Assembly (NCBI GenBank): GCA_003518755.1
Contig: DOYA01000137.1
Span: 1 to 18,708 of the forward strand
Source of the DNA: Clostridiales bacterium
Lineage (GTDB): Bacteria; Bacillota; Clostridia; TANB77; CAG-508
DNA length: 18,708 nt
Direction of reading: 5' to 3'
Of this stretch, positions 16,203 to 18,708 are shown piece by piece. The notes under the pieces are model-generated. The model saw only the letters and a program-made list of their open reading frames with translations. It searched no databases and had not been told where the DNA came from. The position numbers and the translations under genes were made by a program. Every line of letters begins with the position of its first letter. Within the stretch, counting starts at the first letter, position 1.

Positions 16203-17072
16203 ATGAAAATCCTAATTACAGGAGCAAACGGAATGCTTGCTAAAGAAGTAAAAGAAAAATTTAGTGAAGGTAATGAACTTACATTAACAGATGTTGCAGA
16301 ATTAGATATTACAAACGAAAAGATGGTTTATGATTTTATTACAAATTTAAAACCAGATTTAATAATAAATTGTGCAGCATATACTGCAGTTGATAAAGCA
16401 GAAGAAAACTTAGAACTAGCAGATAGAATAAATGGAGATGGACCAACAAACTTAGCAAAAGCTGCAAAATCTGCAGGAAGCAAACTGGTTCATATTTCAA
16501 CAGACTATGTTTTTGGTGGAGATTTAGATTTATCTAAAGCATATAAAGAAGATGATGAAAAAAAGCCTGTTACAGCTTATGGAATTACAAAATTGCATGG
16601 TGAGCAAGGAATTCAAAACAATTTAGAAGAATACTACATATTCAGAACAGCTTGGCTTTATGGATTAGGTGGAAATAATTTTGTTAAAACAATGACAAAA
16701 TTAGGTACAGATCGTGATGAATTAAGTGTAGTATCAGATCAACATGGAAGCCCAACTTATGCAAAAGACCTAACAGAAATTATTTATCAAGCAGTTAATA
16801 AAAAAATTCCTTATGGAGTATACAATGCAACAAATGAAGGCTTTACAACTTGGTATGATTTTACAAAAGAGATTTTAGCCGAGCAAGGAATTGAATGTAA
16901 AGTAAATCCAGTTACAACAGCAGAATATATAGAAATGATGAAAGTAACTCAAGCAAAACGTCCTTTTAATTCTCAAATGTCAAAAGAAAAATTAAAACAA
17001 GCTGGAATTAGTGTTCCAGAATGGAAAGATGGTTTAAAAAGATATTTAGAGGAGGCTCATAATGAAGAATAG
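16203..17072 (+). CDS. rfbD: dTDP-4-dehydrorhamnose reductase
   Basis: This catalyses the last step of dTDP-L-rhamnose synthesis, reducing dTDP-4-keto-L-rhamnose with NAD(P)H in the cytoplasm. It is an extended short-chain dehydrogenase: a GANGMLAKE nucleotide loop (7-15), NCAAYTAVDKAE (56-67), STDYVF (99-104) with catalytic T100, and the YxxxK pair Y126/K130 in YGITKLHGE. A RAWLYG-like TAWLYG segment follows. The 289-aa length is standard. AAGG 8 nt upstream supports the start. It overlaps rfbA by 11 nt, indicating co-translation. The synonym is rmlD. Its separate promoter region suggests expression partly independent of the polymer operon. Confidence 0.96.
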   Translation: MKILITGANGMLAKEVKEKFSEGNELTLTDVAELDITNEKMVYDFITNLKPDLIINCAAYTAVDKAEENLELADRINGDGPTNLAKAAKSAGSKLVHISTDYVFGGDLDLSKAYKEDDEKKPVTAYGITKLHGEQGIQNNLEEYYIFRTAWLYGLGGNNFVKTMTKLGTDRDELSVVSDQHGSPTYAKDLTEIIYQAVNKKIPYGVYNATNEGFTTWYDFTKEILAEQGIECKVNPVTTAEYIEMMKVTQAKRPFNSQMSKEKLKQAGISVPEWKDGLKRYLEEAHNEE

Positions 17073-17931
17073 AAAAGGAATAATTTTAGCTGGGGGAAGC
17101 GGTACAAGATTATATCCACTTACACTTGCAATTTCTAAACAGATAATGCCAGTATATGATAAGCCTATGATATATTATCCTTTATATGTACTTATGGAAG
17201 CTGATATTAGAGAAGTTTTGGTTATTACAACTCCAAGAGATTCAGAAATATTTAAAACATTACTTGGAGATGGTTCACAATGGGGAATGAAATTTGAATA
17301 TAAAGTACAAGAAAAACCTAGAGGTTTAGCAGATGCATTCATTATTGGAGAAGAATTTATTGGTGAAGATAATGTTGCAATGATTCTTGGGGATAATATG
17401 TTTTATGGTTCTCACTTAACAGAAATGTTAAAAAGAGCTAATGAAAGAGAAGAATCAACTATATTTGGATATCAAGTAAAAGATCCAAGAGCTTATGGTG
17501 TTGTTGAAATTGATTCAAATGGAAAAGCAATATCAATAGAAGAAAAACCTCAAAATCCAAAATCTAATTATGCTGTACCTGGATTGTATTTCTATTCAAA
17601 TGATGTTGTAGAAATTGCAAAAAATGTTAAACCATCTGCAAGAGGAGAAATAGAAATAACATCAATTAACGAAGAATATATGAAACAAAATAGACTATAT
17701 GTAGAAACATTTGGAAGAGGAATGACATGGTTTGATACAGGTACACATGATGCTCTTTTAGAAACCGCAAGCTTTGTACAAACTATAGAAAAAAGACAAG
17801 GAATGCAAGTATGTTGCCCAGAAGAAATAGCATACCAAAAAGGTTGGATAAATAAAGAACAATTATCAACACTTGCTGATAAATATATGAAAACAGACTA
17901 TGGAAAATACTTGAAAGAATTGATAAAATAA
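17062..17931 (+). CDS. rfbA: Glucose-1-phosphate thymidylyltransferase
   Basis: This is the first step of dTDP-L-rhamnose synthesis: glucose-1-phosphate plus dTTP gives dTDP-glucose. The N-terminal nucleotide-binding signature GGSGTRLYPLT (11-21) with SKQIMPVYDKPMIYYP (25-40) and the LGDN motif (109-112, Mg-binding D111) are diagnostic. VEIDSNGKAISIEEKP and FDTGTHDALLEA-like motifs follow. The 289-aa length fits the RmlA short form. A GGAGG site (17051-17055) lies inside rfbD, with 6 nt spacing. The other two pathway genes, rmlB and rmlC, do not follow; the next gene is unrelated. The synonym is rmlA. Confidence 0.97.
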   Translation: MKNRKGIILAGGSGTRLYPLTLAISKQIMPVYDKPMIYYPLYVLMEADIREVLVITTPRDSEIFKTLLGDGSQWGMKFEYKVQEKPRGLADAFIIGEEFIGEDNVAMILGDNMFYGSHLTEMLKRANEREESTIFGYQVKDPRAYGVVEIDSNGKAISIEEKPQNPKSNYAVPGLYFYSNDVVEIAKNVKPSARGEIEITSINEEYMKQNRLYVETFGRGMTWFDTGTHDALLETASFVQTIEKRQGMQVCCPEEIAYQKGWINKEQLSTLADKYMKTDYGKYLKELIK

Positions 17932-17953
17932 TCTTGTATAGAAAAAATATATA

Positions 17954-17972
17954 ATAATATCAGAGATATTAT
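17954..17972 (+). terminator. Weak hairpin after rfbA
   Basis: An 8-bp stem (17954-17961 with 17965-17972) around an AGA loop lies 23 nt after the rfbA stop. The stem is almost all A-T, and the following tract (AGCTTCTGTCTTT) is not a clean T-run. It may be a weak terminator for the rml genes, and its position fits that role. Confidence 0.35.
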
Positions 17973-18015
17973 AGCTTCTGTCTTTATATTAGTTGTAAAA
18001 GATGATATATTTATA

Positions 18016-18044
18016 TTGACAATTAAGAACAATTGTTTTATAAT
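18016..18044 (+). promoter_or_regulatory. Consensus sigma-A promoter with palindrome in the spacer
   Basis: TTGACA (18016-18021) and TATAAT (18039-18044) are both perfect and 17 nt apart. The spacer carries the perfect palindrome AACAATTGTT (18028-18037), a plausible operator half-buried between the boxes. It is the best promoter in the window and points at the ORF6N gene, which suggests strong transcription that may be held by a repressor. Confidence 0.8.
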
Positions 18045-18094
18045 GATGGCATAATAAGGGGAAAATGGTAATATGGTGGGAGAAAGGAAACCAT

Positions 18095-18708
18095 ATGAAT
18101 GAAAACATAGAACTAATTGAAGAAAAACAAGTAATGAGTGTTAACTATATAAAAAAACAAATTTATACAATAAGAGGAAAACAGGTTATATTAGATAGTG
18201 ACGTAGCGAAATTATATCATTATGAAACAAGAAGAATTAATGAAACAGTAAAAAGAAATATTGACAGATTTCCAAGCAAATTTTGTTTTAGACTTACCTT
18301 GGATGAGTTCAATAACTTGATGTCGCAATTTGCGACATCAAGTTTGAAAGAAAAAAATAAATATGGTGGAAGAAGAAAATTACCATTAGTATTTACAGAA
18401 CAAGGAATAGCAATGCTTGCTCCTCTTTTAAAAAATAAAATTGCTATTCAAGTAAGTATTAATATTATGGATGCTTTTATAGAAATGAAAAATTTTTTGA
18501 GGGAGAATGGGCAAATACTTGAAAGACTAACAAAAGTTGAATATAAGCTATTAGAACATGATGAGGAATTTCAAGAATTATATAATCAAATACAAACTAA
18601 TAAAGAATTAACTCAAAAAATTTTCTTTAATGGTCAGATTTATGATGCATATAGTCTTATAATTGATTTAATTCAAAAAGCAAATAAGAAAATAGTAATT
18701 ATAGATAA
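18095..18708 (+). CDS. ORF6N-domain protein, 3' end outside the window
   Basis: The reading frame is open to the window edge (204 complete codons). The ORF6N DNA-binding-type domain, common in phage and mobile-element proteins, spans about residues 15-140. It has IYTIRGKQVILDSDVAKLY, then RFPSKFCFRLT, MSQFATSS and RRKLPLVFTEQGIAML. A charged, probably coiled-coil linker (about 135-180) leads to FFNGQIYDAYSLI and KKIVIID, the start of a second conserved domain found in many ORF6N proteins. The ATG has AAAGGA 6 nt upstream. An in-frame ATG at 18065 is possible but sits only 3 nt from its AAGGGG. It is unrelated to polysaccharide synthesis and has its own strong promoter. Its role is unknown; phage antirepressor-like regulation or defence are options. 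Confidence 0.88.
   Translation, partial: MNENIELIEEKQVMSVNYIKKQIYTIRGKQVILDSDVAKLYHYETRRINETVKRNIDRFPSKFCFRLTLDEFNNLMSQFATSSLKEKNKYGGRRKLPLVFTEQGIAMLAPLLKNKIAIQVSINIMDAFIEMKNFLRENGQILERLTKVEYKLLEHDEEFQELYNQIQTNKELTQKIFFNGQIYDAYSLIIDLIQKANKKIVIID
18316..18342. repeat. 27-nt dyad inside the ORF6N gene
   Basis: Arms of 13 bp (18316-18328 and 18330-18342) are perfectly complementary around a single T. The dyad is within coding sequence for LMSQFATSS and is GC-richer than its surroundings. As RNA it cannot form a hairpin with a 1-nt loop without opening a few pairs, but it would still form a strong stem. Confidence 0.85.

Noticed and set aside
1..18708. CRISPR arrays, tRNA or rRNA genes, riboswitches
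   Set aside because: No regularly spaced direct repeats, no cloverleaf or rRNA-like segments, and no recognised riboswitch motif were seen on reading both strands.

Overview
The window is very AT-rich DNA with coding density typical of Bacillota. Every gene lies on the + strand, AAA and AGA codons dominate, ribosome binding sites are strong AGGAGG-type sites, and promoters are sigma-A-like with TGn extended -10 boxes. This suggests a low-GC Clostridia-type Gram-positive; species cannot be read from the sequence. No host core gene is present to fix the taxonomy.

The content is a Wzx/Wzy-type cell-surface polysaccharide (capsule or exopolysaccharide) locus. After a terminator for whatever lies upstream (27-60), an LCP-family ligase gene has its own promoter (97-125). 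A second strong promoter (1359-1387) then drives a tight operon. It encodes the initiating phosphoglycosyl transferase (1431), a DUF1972-type GT4 (2152), a GT2 (3289), a polysaccharide pyruvyl transferase-like protein (4469), an FrhB-like Fe-S flavoprotein (5610), a second GT4 (6801), a rhamnosyltransferase-like GT2 (7933) and a Wzy-like polymerase (8856).

The operon is then interrupted by a scar at 10179-11074. It holds a perfect 34-nt palindrome, the C-terminal third of an IS110-family transposase, and a structured non-coding stretch that could be the remains of the element's RNA or right end. The second half follows: another pyruvyl transferase-like/FrhB-like pair (11075, 12250), a GT92-type glycosyltransferase gene broken by two +1 frameshifts (13461-14560), and a Wzx-like flippase (14547).

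A separate promoter region at about 16140-16171 precedes rmlD and rmlA, two of the four dTDP-L-rhamnose genes. rmlB and rmlC are not in the window. The locus ends at about 17931. A consensus promoter then drives an ORF6N-domain gene that runs off the right edge and looks phage- or mobile-element-related.

Inferred working model: RmlA and RmlD help supply dTDP-rhamnose. The phosphoglycosyl transferase loads the first sugar on undecaprenyl phosphate and the GTs extend it. The two pyruvyl transferase/FrhB pairs modify sugars, Wzx flips the unit, Wzy polymerises it, and the LCP protein attaches the chain to the wall. The most interesting signals are the duplicated transferase/FrhB module, the IS110 remnant with its structured 3' region, and the doubly frameshifted GT92 gene.
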